Shown one piece after another: positions 1-11,099 of a stretch of 64,000 nucleotides of DNA. Numbering within the stretch: position 1 is the first letter of the stretch; each line of letters starts with the position of its first letter. Both the position numbers and the translations under genes were made by a program. The notes under the pieces were generated by a model. It was not told the origin of the DNA. It saw nothing but the letters and a program-made list of their open reading frames with translations, and did no database searches. Source of the stretch: Diphasiastrum complanatum (Eukaryota > Streptophyta > Lycopodiopsida > Lycopodiales > Lycopodiaceae); assembly GCA_029204225.1 (NCBI GenBank), contig CM055097.1:10610230-10674229 (forward strand), written 5' to 3'.

Positions 1-1640
1 AACAAAAACTTTACACTTGTCTACACTCTAATTAGCAAGTGTTTAGCCTCTTACTCTATTTTGGCTCAATAGTGGCATTACAAGTGGAAATGCATAATTT
101 GCCATCTATGCCAAATTTATTCCTATCAACATCCTACACCTAGATGCTTGATGTAAAAAACATAAGACCCCTATATCTAACATAGATAATCTTTTTCAAT
201 TCTTCACATTTTCAACCGTCTGAAAATGTAAACAACCTACTTACGGTTATCAACGAAGTTGACCAGCGACAACGGTTTGCGAGTTCCTATCAATCAACTA
301 CGTAAGTTATCACTTACGGATACCAACGGAGGATTCGAACGAATGTACAATAGCTGAACGAATGACCAGCGGTTGTTCAATCGACTGCGGACATACTACG
401 GCCTACATCCTTCCACTACAACGCATACAGAGGATACGTTACTCTGTACTTTTCCTCCTTCACGACGCTCCCGATAACGGATCTACGGATCTTGTTTAAA
501 CGGTTGTTAATCATCTTGTAAACTGTAATTACAATAAATCAAAAGACTCTGACAGCTATATATATGTATCTGAGCGAAGAGAAGGAGTTAGAGAAAATCA
601 AAGTGTAGTGAGTTGAACAATCTATAGATGCATAGAGTGATCAAACGACCAAAAGGTCTTAAGTAGCTAGCTCCTTAGAGTTAGTGATTTATACACACAC
701 ACACACACACACACAGCTAGAACTGTAGCCATTGTTTCAGAACCTGTAAGTAGGAATACGCACTTATTAGTGCTACTATATTGTGTTTCGATTCTCTCTT
801 TTATACAGATTTGCTATTGTTCTATTATTATGTTCTTGATTGAATACAATTGTCTCTCTCACTCTCTTGCATCCAAACACGGTTATCAGAGACAGAGGAT
901 CGCATCGCTATCCAAGATGCCTAATGCTTCGCAATCCTACTATTACGGCAGTCTCAAGATCCTACTCTGATAACCCCAAACTCAAAAATTTTCCTACTCG
1001 GGTACGCAGAGTGTGCATTGCCATATGTCAGGCGACAATGTGGACTTGCAACATCATCATAACAAACTTATTTCCCATACTAATTTTACAGCTTGGCATA
1101 GGAGGAGTCTTTGGCATTTTCGCAATCATGCGTTTATTATTCTGGGTCTTTGTCTTCCTAAAGGTGCTTGAAACAAAGGGGATGCCCTTGGAAGTCATCT
1201 CAGATTTCTTTGCAATGTCGGTAGTAAACGCTGGAAACTCACCATCACCAGACACTAAAGGGGCAAAATAGTCATCCAAGATTATCTGCAATGTCGGCAG
1301 TAAACGCTGGAAACCCCACCATCACCGGATATAAAGCTAGACTACCCACATGCATGCACAAATAAATGCACTCTCATGAATACACACACATACATAAACA
1401 CATGCACTCTCAAAACCCTAAACTTGAATACATTGGATACAAGCACATTTCGTACTAACACATTCTCTGCCGTCTTTGACTTCTAGTCGCCCGTCATTGA
1501 GAGACGGGTTCATAAGACGAGTTTAGGATTTACAAAAGTGGTATTAGCTTAATGTCTTAGTATTAATTTAGGGTTTACAAGAGTGATATTAGTTTTAAGC
1601 ATCAAGCTAATGTATTAGCTTCAGCCCTACATGATTTACA
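1..1640. other. No gene seen; short repeats only
   Basis: I recognise no coding segment here. There is an (AC)n run at 693-715. A short direct repeat lies near 1211-1260 and again near 1287-1336 (period 76 bp), sharing the core TGCAATGTCGG and then AGTAAACGCTGGAAA. The stretch at 540-720 has a TATA-like element and reads like an LTR or promoter, but I could not pair it with another copy. Confidence 0.4.
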
Positions 1641-1790
1641 TCCACTTTTTTATGCATGGGTGGGGACCCATGCATCCTCCTCCCCTCACCCATGCGTATA
1701 CATTTTTTGAACTAAAAATGATAGGGATGAAGATGCATGTATGGGACACAGCATGCATGGCCCTTCTCCCCATGCATGCATGCATATTGG
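1641..1790. repeat. MITE-like element, copy A
   Basis: This ~150-bp unit recurs at 4101-4245 in the same orientation with scattered substitutions. Both begin TCCACTTTT, contain the local palindrome ATGCATGGGT ... ACCCATGCAT, share the middle block CATTTTTTGAACTAA, and end in a CCCCATGCATGCA block. The GGAGGATGCATG and CATGCATCCTCC blocks make the unit partly foldback. No coding capacity is seen, and target-site duplications are not clear. Confidence 0.6.
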
Positions 1791-2073
1791 ACACCCTAAG
1801 CAGTGCTGCAGATTGAAGGAGAAAATGCCCATCCCATGCCTTTTTCCCTTCAAATGAAGGGCATTTAAATCATGCACCCTTCACCCTTCAAATATGAAAG
1901 AAAATAAATGAACATTCCTTCAGTTTTAACCAATTTTTTTGAAGGGTAGAGCTGCCCTTCAATCTGTAGCACTATCTCTAAGCCTTTATTGGCCACCCTA
2001 AACCTTAAATGGCCACCTTCTCATTAATAACTAACGTGCCAATTTTGGTTTGGTTTGCTAATGAACCCACTAT

Positions 2074-2078
<5 letters not shown>

Positions 2079-2147
<69 letters not shown>
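2079..2147. repeat. (CT)n microsatellite
   Basis: Uninterrupted CT run of about 34 units. A TG/TATG-rich run follows from about 2198 to 2310. Confidence 0.95.
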
Positions 2148-2151
<4 letters not shown>

Positions 2152-2197
2152 TCACGTTTAGAGGATTTCTGGATCGTGACTCGCTCTTTTGCATTAC

Positions 2198-2310
2198 ATG
2201 TGTATGTGTATGTGTATGTGTGTGTGTATATGTATGTGTATGTATGGGTGTGTATATGTATGTATGTATGTATGTATGATTGTATGGGTGTGTATATATG
2301 TATGTATGTA
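2198..2310. repeat. (TG)n/(TGTATG)n microsatellite
   Basis: Imperfect TG, TATG and GTATG repeats. Open frames seen here on both strands are by-products of the repeat. Confidence 0.9.
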
Positions 2311-2364
2311 CATTTCAATAAACGTAAATATTTTTTTTGCAGTTGGTGAATATTATTGTTTTTC

Positions 2365-2612
2365 TGACATAGGCTTTGCTAGAGTCTTCCACCTGGGAGA
2401 ATGTAACCTTCAAATTTGGAGAGGCTCTTATTGTTGCAAGCATTTAGATGTAGGCATTTGCAACTGTACTTGATCACTCTGGTGAATGCCAAAGTTTAAA
2501 ATTTGTGTACAACTATAGAGGCCTGCAGTGAAAACCGTCAACCAATTAGAGCCTATCCCAATTTGAAGGTTTTGCATCCTCCTAGGTGGAAGTTGTAGCA
2601 TAGCCTGTGTCA
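2365..2612. repeat. Long imperfect foldback (inverted repeat)
   Basis: The arm at about 2365-2453 pairs with the reverse complement of about 2519-2612. Blocks shared in order are TGACAyAGGCTwTGCTA, CTTCCACCTrGGAG, CCTTCAAATT and AGGCTCTwATT. By eye the arms are about 90 nt and roughly three-quarters identical, around a ~65-nt loop. The shape fits a MITE remnant or a young MIRNA-type hairpin. No conserved plant miRNA was recognised. Confidence 0.65.
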
Positions 2613-2960
2613 CACAACAAACAGATGCAATTTGGGAGTGGTCTGCAAGGAAGGTTTGCTGGGATCTATATTTGCACCTTATTTGATGGAAAACTATGAA
2701 CATTGAATCCAATCAACAAGCATGTTAGTTTCTTCTATCAGTAATGTTGGTGAGTTGTTTGTTATCTTGACCAAATACATTGCATAGTTTAGGGTTTAGG
2801 AATGTAGAGTGATAGGATGTTTCGGTGCTCCATGAATCACTTTTGACAATGTTCAATGTTGTTGTTATGATTTGTCTCATGTTTTGTCTATAGTGTGTCC
2901 TTTGTTCTTTGTAGATTAAATTTTGTATATCGACTAATACCATTTTTTTTTTTTTTGCAG

Positions 2961-3283
2961 ATAGTTCAGATTGTTATAGGTATCAAACATTTGTAAGTAA
3001 TATTTTGGAGATGATGTCAAAAAATTGCAGTGTCGTATGGGTCATTGACCAGTATACATATTTTTTGTACTTACAACAGCTCAATGGGCATTTTCTTCCA
3101 CGAAATAGACACTTAGTAATAGATGTGGAAGATTTTATGTGTAATATTAGACAACATATGAGTAGTGTCTCATTTGTGAGACTTGACAATTTAAGACAAA
3201 TGCTAGATAGTATGGTGGAGCAAATTCATCGTATCCATGAATTTATTGGTAAAATTTTGCATTCAGACTCTACGTCCTATTGA
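2961..3283 (+). CDS. Possible 3'-terminal exon of an unknown gene
   Basis: A poly-T tract ending in TTTTTTGCAG immediately precedes 2961, a very good splice acceptor. From 2963 the frame is open for about 106 codons to a stop at 3281-3283. The translation is mixed in composition rather than low-complexity, and no family was recognised. A similar TTTTTTTTGCAG stands at 2331-2342, just left of the foldback. No upstream coding exon could be joined to it. It may equally be chance in AT-rich DNA. Confidence 0.2.
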
Positions 3284-3454
3284 AATGCATACCCTTTTGG
3301 ATTTATCAAGATTTCATGGATTGACTTTCATCAAATATTTGTAAATTTGATACGAGAGTACAATTGAATTTATAACTCATACGGTCATAAATCGTGCTTT
3401 GTTAAATCGTTTGTGTTAATTATGTCAACTATTCGATTAATCCTGCTTAGGATG

Positions 3455-3702
<248 letters not shown>

Positions 3703-3740
3703 AATTCAGCCGTAATAGAAAACAATCCACAATCAGCCTC

Positions 3741-4020
3741 TTGCCATTATCAAAAGCATCGGCCACCACCCAAAATGCCCTCGTATCCAAAACGCAAACC
3801 ATCCGCAATCAACATCCGACCAAAACGCAAACCATCTGCAATCAAAGTCCATCCGCCCGTACTTCGGCCATGTACATAGACACACATACATCGGCCACCC
3901 GTCAACGACCACATACATCGGTCAACGACTGCATGTTTTCCTCCTAAACCATCGTCAACGACCATCGGCTTTCCTCCTAAACCATCGTTGTCCGTCAACA
4001 CACACCTGCGTGCGCCTGCC
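3741..4020. repeat. Imperfect short repeats, minisatellite-like
   Basis: Variants of AAAACGCAAACCATCCGCAA and of ATCGGYCAACGACCAC recur several times, CpG-rich against AT-rich surroundings. No gene is supported; the open frames run in several phases. Confidence 0.4.
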
Positions 4021-4100
4021 ATCGACGGACACTCTTTACTAGTATGATATATATCTATATATATATATATTTATTTATTTATTTATTTATTTAGACTTTG

Positions 4101-4245
4101 TTCCACTTTTATGCATGGGTGAGGGGACCCATGCATCCTCCTCCCCTCACCCATGCATACACATTTTTTGAACTAAGAAACTTGGGAAGGAGGATGCATG
4201 TATGGGGAAAGACCTGCATGGCCCTCCTCCCCATGCATGCATCCA
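4101..4245. repeat. MITE-like element, copy B
   Basis: Same unit as at 1641-1790, in the same orientation. It shows the same palindromic ATGCATGGGT ... ACCCATGCAT start and CCCCATGCATGCA end, with several substitutions and small indels between the copies. Confidence 0.6.
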
Positions 4246-4359
4246 AGGGGCCCACAGCCCACTCCAAATTATACATTGTCATTGAAAACGTATATGTTGC
4301 CGTAAAAAATGTCACCCTTAATTAAGTCTTCTTGAAAAATATACTCTTAGTAAAATGAT

Positions 4360-5087
4360 TGTTGGAGGGTCTACGGATTTCGAGGCAACCCTAACCCTAG
4401 TTAATAAGTGAGAGGGATTTGACACCCTGCGTGTGTAAGTCTCCAACCCAATGATCACATAGTTATTTGATTAGTTACAAGTCAATAAAAGGACTTTAGG
4501 CCTTCTTGCGAGACTTTTAATGTCGCAAGGCCTAAATGTCAAGTTAGTGAATAATGTTGGGACTCCCACCAAAATTGGTTCAAATTCAAACTCAAATTGG
4601 TTCCCTCCAATTTGAATGGGTTCCCACTCTTTTTAAAACTTGAATAGTTAGGGAGGTAGAAATGGACCAATAGGATTTTGAGGCCAGGGTCCTCCTCTCT
4701 ACTATAAATAATGCCAAACTCGAGTTTGGAAAACATGTTCATATCCTCATTTCAATACAAGCATATTGGTTCTCTTATGGAATAGATTTGTGAATGTCCT
4801 TGCTCTCTAACTTTTCTCCTCTATCTCTCATGCTTTTGTTGTATTTGTTAATTGTTGGATATGAATATTATTGGAATTGTTATTTCTTATACTTTTTGTG
4901 TGAGAGGAAGGGAGAGGGAGAAAGAGTAAGCTATTATCTTTGTGGATCTTAGTGTTAACGGTTGTAGTGTTAATGTGTAGTGTTAATGCTTAGGGTTAAT
5001 GGATGTTAGAGTTAGATGTGGATCTTCCATTCATGCTGAATTTTGAGATCTTGGGTTAAGGATAGGCTAGGAAAGAAACCCACTACA
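4360..5087 (+). repeat. 5' LTR of a truncated Athila-like gypsy element
   Basis: The LTR starts TGTTGGAGGG and ends CCACTACA, giving the usual TG...CA. It is the inverse of the LTR at 20917-21662, including the blocks GTTAATAAGTGAGAGGGAT and TGACATTTAGGCC (as complement). About 728 bp. A TATA-like CTATAAATAA lies near 4700. The element it belongs to loses recognisable sequence after about 6.73 kb. Confidence 0.85.
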
Positions 5088-5091
5088 ATTT

Positions 5092-5109
5092 TGGCGTCGT
5101 TGTCGGAGA
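5092..5109 (+). promoter_or_regulatory. Primer binding site, tRNA-Asp type
   Basis: Four bases after the LTR end comes TGGCGTCGTTGTCGGAGA. The 3' end of plant tRNA-Asp pairs with TGGCGCCGTTGCCGGGGA, a site typical of Athila-type elements; three differences are seen. This fixes the LTR boundary and the orientation. Confidence 0.8.
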
Positions 5110-6466
5110 GGTACGCCAATTTTTCAGTTTGCACCATGTTTGTTGGATGGTTAGCTTGCATTAGGCATCTTGTCGTGGCATGAATAGTGTTAAAATTGCA
5201 TTTAGGGTTAGTTGGAAGTGATTTTGCCTGATTTGAATGGATTTGCTTGTTTGAAATCTAATCTAATTATTGAATAGGGGAAGCTATTCTAATCACCATT
5301 CGTAAGATCCATCTGGATCTGAGAAATAAAAAAAAAACAACAAAAACCAGTCAAATCTGCCAAATCTTGGTCAAAAAGAGGCAAAATTGACATCAGAGCT
5401 GATAACTTTTTACCCTCTTACAGGAAACCTTCGCCGAGTTGCAGGGAGCTTCGGTTTCATTAACAGATTCTTTAGATTGAACGACGAAGATTCATTTTCA
5501 GCAAATTTGCAAAAACAGCAGAAAAACCATCAAAAAACACCAAAAAACACCCAAAACCCTAAAAAATACAAAAAAAGAACCTTTGTCTGATTCATTGTGC
5601 ATAGGTGTGATTTAGATCTATCTAATGCCAGGTCGGCGAAGAATAATACCAAAAATAGGAGGCCAAAGTAATTGTTCATCTAGTTGTTGGTAACCTTTTG
5701 TGAAAAATTCACAACTTTTTGCAAAAATATGAATTCTCTGAGAAGAACCTTCGCCTAAACTTTCGCCAAAGTCTGAGTCAGTCCCACTTACTATTTTTGA
5801 TAATCAGTAAGTTGGGCGAAGGTTTTCCAAAAGATCAGTTGTCATATTGTCATATTTTTGTCAAAAAAGTCTCTTTTTTGCAAAAATATTAGTATTACTC
5901 TTGATTCTTCGCCGAGTTTTCTAATTATTTTATTTATAGTAAGTAATCATTTGTGAGTTGGGTGAAGAATAGATCAATCAAGATCTTCCAAAAAATATAT
6001 TTTTACTCTCGCCAAGTTACAGAAACCCCATTTTTTTGTCAGAAGGAACCTTCGCCAGTTCCACCCGTCTTATCTGAGTCAGATTCCTTATCTGAGAGTT
6101 CGGCGAAGGTTATTTCCACCAAATTTGTCAGAAAAAGCCTGATCAAATATTTTTACCTAAAATAGCATTGCTAAACCTTCGTTGAGTCAACCTTCGCCCA
6201 GGAAACCTTCGCCAGTACTATTTTTAGGTTCTGATTTTCTAGATCAAGTCTCTGTCAATTTTTTGATCAAATCTGGTTCAATTTGATTCTGATTCTGAGA
6301 ATTCTTCGTTTTGAGAAGTGTCAATTGTTTGATCGTAGATCTTTTTCCAAAAATCAAAAATCTGATTATTCTCAAGTGAGAGAAATTTTGCAGATCTAAA
6401 CTGAGATAGTTCTTGATTGAAAAATTTAGATCCAATCTCATTGTCTGCTTTTTGTGATTTGTAAAA
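5110..6466 (+). other. Untranslated leader with recurring AACCTTCGCC motif
   Basis: About 1.35 kb of AT-rich leader between primer site and gag. It contains about a dozen exact or near copies of AACCTTCGCC or its complement GGCGAAGGTT, for example near 5427, 5749, 5816, 6047, 6102 and three in a row at 6175-6215. The inverse leader at 20.1-20.9 kb keeps this array. The role is unknown; paired copies could form stems. Confidence 0.7.
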
Positions 6467-6727
6467 ATGGCTGCCCTTGGAGGTGCTCCTCGGAAAGTCA
6501 ATCCAATCATTGTTAAGAGATCACCCCATTTGGATCTACCCAAATACAATGGATTAACAGATCCAGTTAGATTTCTCCATATCTATGCTGAATCTTGTGA
6601 AGTCTATGGCGAAGTTTTTCCTCAAGATAAACTTAAGCTATTTCCAATGGCCTTAACGGATGCAGCACAAGATTGGTATTATAATCAAGATGAAATTGAG
6701 CGTACAGATTGTAGATGCAATGTGTAA
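6467..6727 (+). pseudogene. gag: Gag, N-terminal fragment (Athila-like)
   Basis: The frame opens at an ATG after the leader and reads about 86 codons. The middle has the Retrotrans_gag pattern PKYNGLTDP ... F...Y.E.CEVYGE ... K...FPMAL...A..WYY. Gag is the capsid protein that packages element RNA. The matching start, with an altered N-terminus, is at 19.89 kb on the other strand. After WYYNQDEIER the similarity stops and the frame ends; the rest of gag and all of pol are missing, so this is a truncated copy. Confidence 0.75.
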
Positions 6728-6739
6728 TGCACAATACTA

Positions 6740-9700
6740 TATAGAAGGATCTTGAAAAATTGTGTATTAGCCTAGTGTATCAACATTCAAGAATTAACAA
6801 GACATTTGATAATGGCGTGGTCAAAAATCAAACGAACATTTTTTTCATTCAAATTCAAACATCAATAGATAGAGATCCACCAAAACAATATGCAATCTAT
6901 TGAACATTAAAATATGTGGACAAGTGTGCAAAATTATGAGCAAGATTGTGGCCAAAACACTATCAGAATATGCAATAGCTAGTATTCTAAAAAAGCACTA
7001 ACGTTTCTTGAGTTGTGCACTCTAATCGAACAAAAAGATATTGTCTGCTCTCTCATTTTTGCTCTCTACTTTTGTCTCATTATTTATGTTCACAAGAATC
7101 TAGAGTGTTGGCTGATAAATCATTTAAAATATCTATCATCTTCCCATTTTGTGGACAATTTCCACAATTTATGGTCTAGATCTATTAGGCTCATAAAGAG
7201 TTAGCTACCACGAAAGATGCCAGCATGATCCAAGATTGGAGTCAAGAATTTGAAAGCTCTTCTTGACTTGCCTCTATTCAAAAATGCATTCATTTCTAGA
7301 AGTTCATCTGTTTAGACTTACATGTAATTCTACAAACTTGAGCAGTGTTAGTTACTTACTCAAGATTGCTTGTGAACTTGCAAACTTTGACTTACGACAA
7401 TTGCCTACTATGTATATCTGTAAAATGTTAGTTGCCTTCACAATAATAACCAAGTATGTACCAAAAAAAGCTATATGGATGTCTCATCTTATTCATAGCA
7501 CAAAGCACACTTCATTTTCGTAAGCTACTTCACAAAACTTGGTCATCATACATGCTTCATTTGTAGATGAAATATCCATGCCAAACATTGATGTAATCTT
7601 GACAAATTTGTCTCAAAAAATGGTTTTGAGGAAAACCTAAAATAGAGATGGAAACACTCAATTGGTGATAAAGATAACATCTACACTAGAAAAGACCCAA
7701 AATGAACCATGCATGGTTTGAGTGCAAATCAACTTCACATCTACATGTGTTTTGTATGTTGCAAACCTAGCTCATGTGTTTATTTTCTTTTAAAAAGTCC
7801 CATTGTGAAACTTTATCTTTTTTCTACATGAAAGATTTTCGTATGTTGAAAACTTGATTCAGATATATTTTTATTTTAAAGAACATTGTGAGACTGAATC
7901 TTTTTTGACGTGAAAGAGTGTTATCTATCATCATTTAGTAACATTTTTATACTCCTTTCTTTTAGATGTCTTGAGAGAGTTTTGATTGCATGGAACACTT
8001 ACGATCTAACAATCCACTGTGATGAATCTTGCTAACACCCAATATCCTTAAGTACTACCTACCTTGAGTCTTATGTGCTTGCCAGTTATATCATTAGAAA
8101 TCTACAAGGTTGCTTTCTTGTTTTTTTTCTTCTATCAAGATTAGCACTTTAGAACTTCTAATCCTTTATGAAAAAAGCTATGAAATCTATCATGTTGTTG
8201 CTACTTTGTTGACATTGTACCTTTTGTGAATCTATAAGGCATAAAGACAAAGTGAGATCAATTTCTCTTACTGTTTTGAAGCTTGTTATTGGCTTGAGAC
8301 ACGAGTTATAGGACAAAGGTGACCACCACAAGACCATTAGCTCATGGCAATTGATGGTATAATATGGACTTACACATCTTAAAGAGGAGAAAGATGAAGA
8401 CCCTAGAATCCATATACACCAATTCAACACGCTTGTTTAGTGAATCACGACATTAGCTCAACATAGATAACAAATATTTTGGCCACCACACAAAAAGCAC
8501 TTTTCAAATGTACGAATAGATCCAACTTGATCATTGACAATTAGGTAAACTTACAAATTGTTATTATGAGTCATGGAAAATTGACAGAAGATAAGCTAAT
8601 GTAGAACATCACCACCATCTCCCAAAGATAGACGAGGATGTACTATTGTATTTTTAAGGAACCCTTGATGGACTATCCTCAGAGTAATACTTCGTGGACT
8701 TCAAAAATGGAGCATCAAAGTTTGCTACTACTTTGAGCCAAGTCTTCCAAAATTTACCAAATATATGGTGCAAAATGTGCAATGTCGGTTGATGTTTACT
8801 TCCTCACCTCAAGTTTTGGAGTTCAATTCCACTCGAGTGCACATGGACATACGATCAAAAATACCAAATATATTAAGTTTTGAATCACACAAACTCTATT
8901 CCATTAGCCGGATAAGCTTTGCTATCTAGGCTCCAAAAAATAGTACTATATCATCGACATAACAACTTTGAATCCAGGCCTACTTTCTCAAAAGCTTAGG
9001 CTTCAAGAAAACATTTGTGTCAGGTCAAGCATTTAATGACGAAGAAAGAACTCAATTTCAAAAACTCACTATCAAAGAGGTAAGCCTCTCTAGAAGTGAA
9101 ATCCAATTCTCTGCCATGGATATAATCAGAACCCAGTCATTGATCATAGACTTGGAAGCCTATCTTTCCGACTGAACCCGATCGAATGGTGAGTGATCAA
9201 AATTGTTTGCTTACATTGAGTATTTTGGCCCGAACTTTGCTCAAAGTTATCATGACCTTTAAGATTGAAAAAGTCACTTCATTTCTATTTTCACAGATAC
9301 TACCAGAAATCGAGATACACTATGCACCAAAATCTTATTTGGAGATGATTACTTGCTTGAGAAAACTAGTTAGTCACTTGACAAAACTGATTCCATAGCT
9401 TCTCTAAACATTGACAATGAGAACGTAACTGTCAAACCAATTTGGATGTGGATCGGGCATCTGTAAACCAAATGAAATGATTGACAGGTGGCATACACTC
9501 TGACAATCATTATAATCGTATACATTAATAGCTCAATTTGGGTTTCTCTTTGGGTATGGTAAAAAAAAAGACTTCTAATAGGTTCATCATGAGTAATACA
9601 TCATTTTTGAAATAACCAGAAATATTTCCAAACTAGAACTTGTATGATTTTCAAATCCTTACGCAGGCCAGAACAGTAAACCCATCATAACTGCAACTAC

Positions 9701-9770
9701 AGAAGCCTCAACCCACAGAACCATTGAACAATAACAGAAAAAAAATAGATATTTTGAGCATTTTGTAAAG
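6740..9770. other. No gene seen; AT-rich degenerate DNA
   Basis: About 3 kb without a supportable gene. Open frames are short, lie in all phases and match nothing I recognise. It probably consists of old element remains. Confidence 0.45.
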
Positions 9771-9775
9771 GAGAT

Positions 9776-9781
9776 TTATTC
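9776..9781 (-). terminator. Possible polyadenylation signal of the S1FA gene
   Basis: AATAAA on the minus strand, about 280 nt downstream of the S1FA stop codon. Placement is plausible; no transcript data. Confidence 0.35.
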
Positions 9782-10058
9782 AGATCTCCATTAATTTCCA
9801 ACGAAAACAAGAGTTCAAGGTAGACAATTACGCTCTAGGCACTCACCAAATAGGTGAATAGTCAGAATAGCGCAAGCTTGATCCTGGGCCAGGACAGCAT
9901 GCCATCCCACTGAGACCTCAGACATTCAGTTTTTGGAAACACAAATATTGTGCACTCGAACTGCAAAACCTAAAATAAAGTTTGTAAACCATACCTCAGA
10001 ATAATCTATGTGTTGCATCTACCACACCGTCTGCAACTGTAATGGTTACTACATATGC

Positions 10059-10801
10059 TTAATCACCAGCAGGAGGAATTCCTTGTTTGAGTCTCTCTCG
10101 TTTTAGCTTTTTTTGGGATACTGGCTTTTTCTTACGGGGTGGAACAACCCTTTGCGCGTAGAAATAAAGTACATAGTTCCCAACTACAAAAAGTAATACG
10201 ACTCCAATGACCACCACAAGTACCGTCAACGCAGGATTGAAACCCTTCCCTTTTGCAGCTTTCAAGACCTCCTGCATGCAAAAATGGAAAAATGTTACAA
10301 GTTACACCACAAGGCATATGACTTACAATTTGATATCAGTAAGGTAGCAGTCAACTAAGCATACACATCCAACAATGTATGGTATTGGCACCTGATCTTT
10401 ATTACATCAACAAAACCCTGCTCTCATTTACCTTCAGGAAAAACATTAAAGATTGCCTAAAATGACGCCCCACAACAATGGTAGATGCTATATTTCTTGC
10501 ATCTTGTTGACAAAAGAAGGGATCCTCGCCCTACGCTTACATATAGATCAGAAGGACTATTCAACAAGACATAAGCGTTGCCCTATAACTCCAGCTTATG
10601 CAGTCCATCTTGGAACATATTGACCGCCCAATGATGATTGGGAAAACTAAACTTGCAAATCTAATGCGAGCTTTTAAAACACAAAATGCAGAGTCAAAAT
10701 TGTATCTATGGGTAAGAAAACCGGTAAAAAAGAGTCTCCTCCCTTACCTGGTTGGCGAAAGTCGCATCGCGGAATTCCTCGCCTGAGAACTCGTCCGCCA
10801 T
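10059..10801 (-). CDS. S1FA: S1FA-type small plant protein, two coding exons
   Basis: Two exons join into an 88-residue protein: 10748-10801 (18 codons, starting [10 protein letters not shown]) and 10059-10271 (70 codons and TAA). The 476-bp intron has GTAAGG and TTTGCATGCAG ends and is phase 0. The second exon has a hydrophobic stretch from about residue 30 to 55, the block [10 protein letters not shown], and a basic tail [21 protein letters not shown]. This is the signature of the S1FA family, first described in spinach as a factor binding the S1F site of a plastid ribosomal protein gene promoter; the basic tail is described as a nuclear localisation signal. The hydrophobic stretch could also be a membrane anchor. 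Length is normal and no damage is seen. A shorter open frame could start at an ATG in the intron (10277), but the spliced form fits the family better. Confidence 0.9.
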
Positions 10802-10821
10802 CGCTGCGCGCTGCGCGCTCA

Positions 10822-10827
<6 letters not shown>

Positions 10828-10863
<36 letters not shown>
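10828..10863 (-). promoter_or_regulatory. (GA)n tract in the S1FA 5' leader
   Basis: Read on the gene strand this is a (GA)n run about 27 nt upstream of the ATG. GA-rich 5' leaders are common in plants and can bind BBR/BPC GAGA factors; a role here is inferred from position only. Confidence 0.5.
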
Positions 10864-10871
<8 letters not shown>

Positions 10872-11099
10872 GGAACTGTGTGGGTGGGTGGGGGTGTGTG
10901 TATTACTTATGCACAGAGATGCATGCATGGCACAAAAAAGCAGGAGGAGGAGGCTCTCACTTCTTCTTGCTTAACACACACCTGCTCTCCTTCTACTGCT
11001 GCTGCCGGCTTAATAATAAGATGCCAACCTAATAACAACAAGTTATTAACCCACCCAGCCCAGCAGGCCCCTTGAGGCTTCCTAGAACGCACTTGCAGT

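Noticed and set aside
10132-10317. Alternative minus-strand frame over the S1FA second exon and intron
   Set aside because: It overlaps the S1FA frame in another phase and matches nothing; the S1FA reading has the complete family signature.
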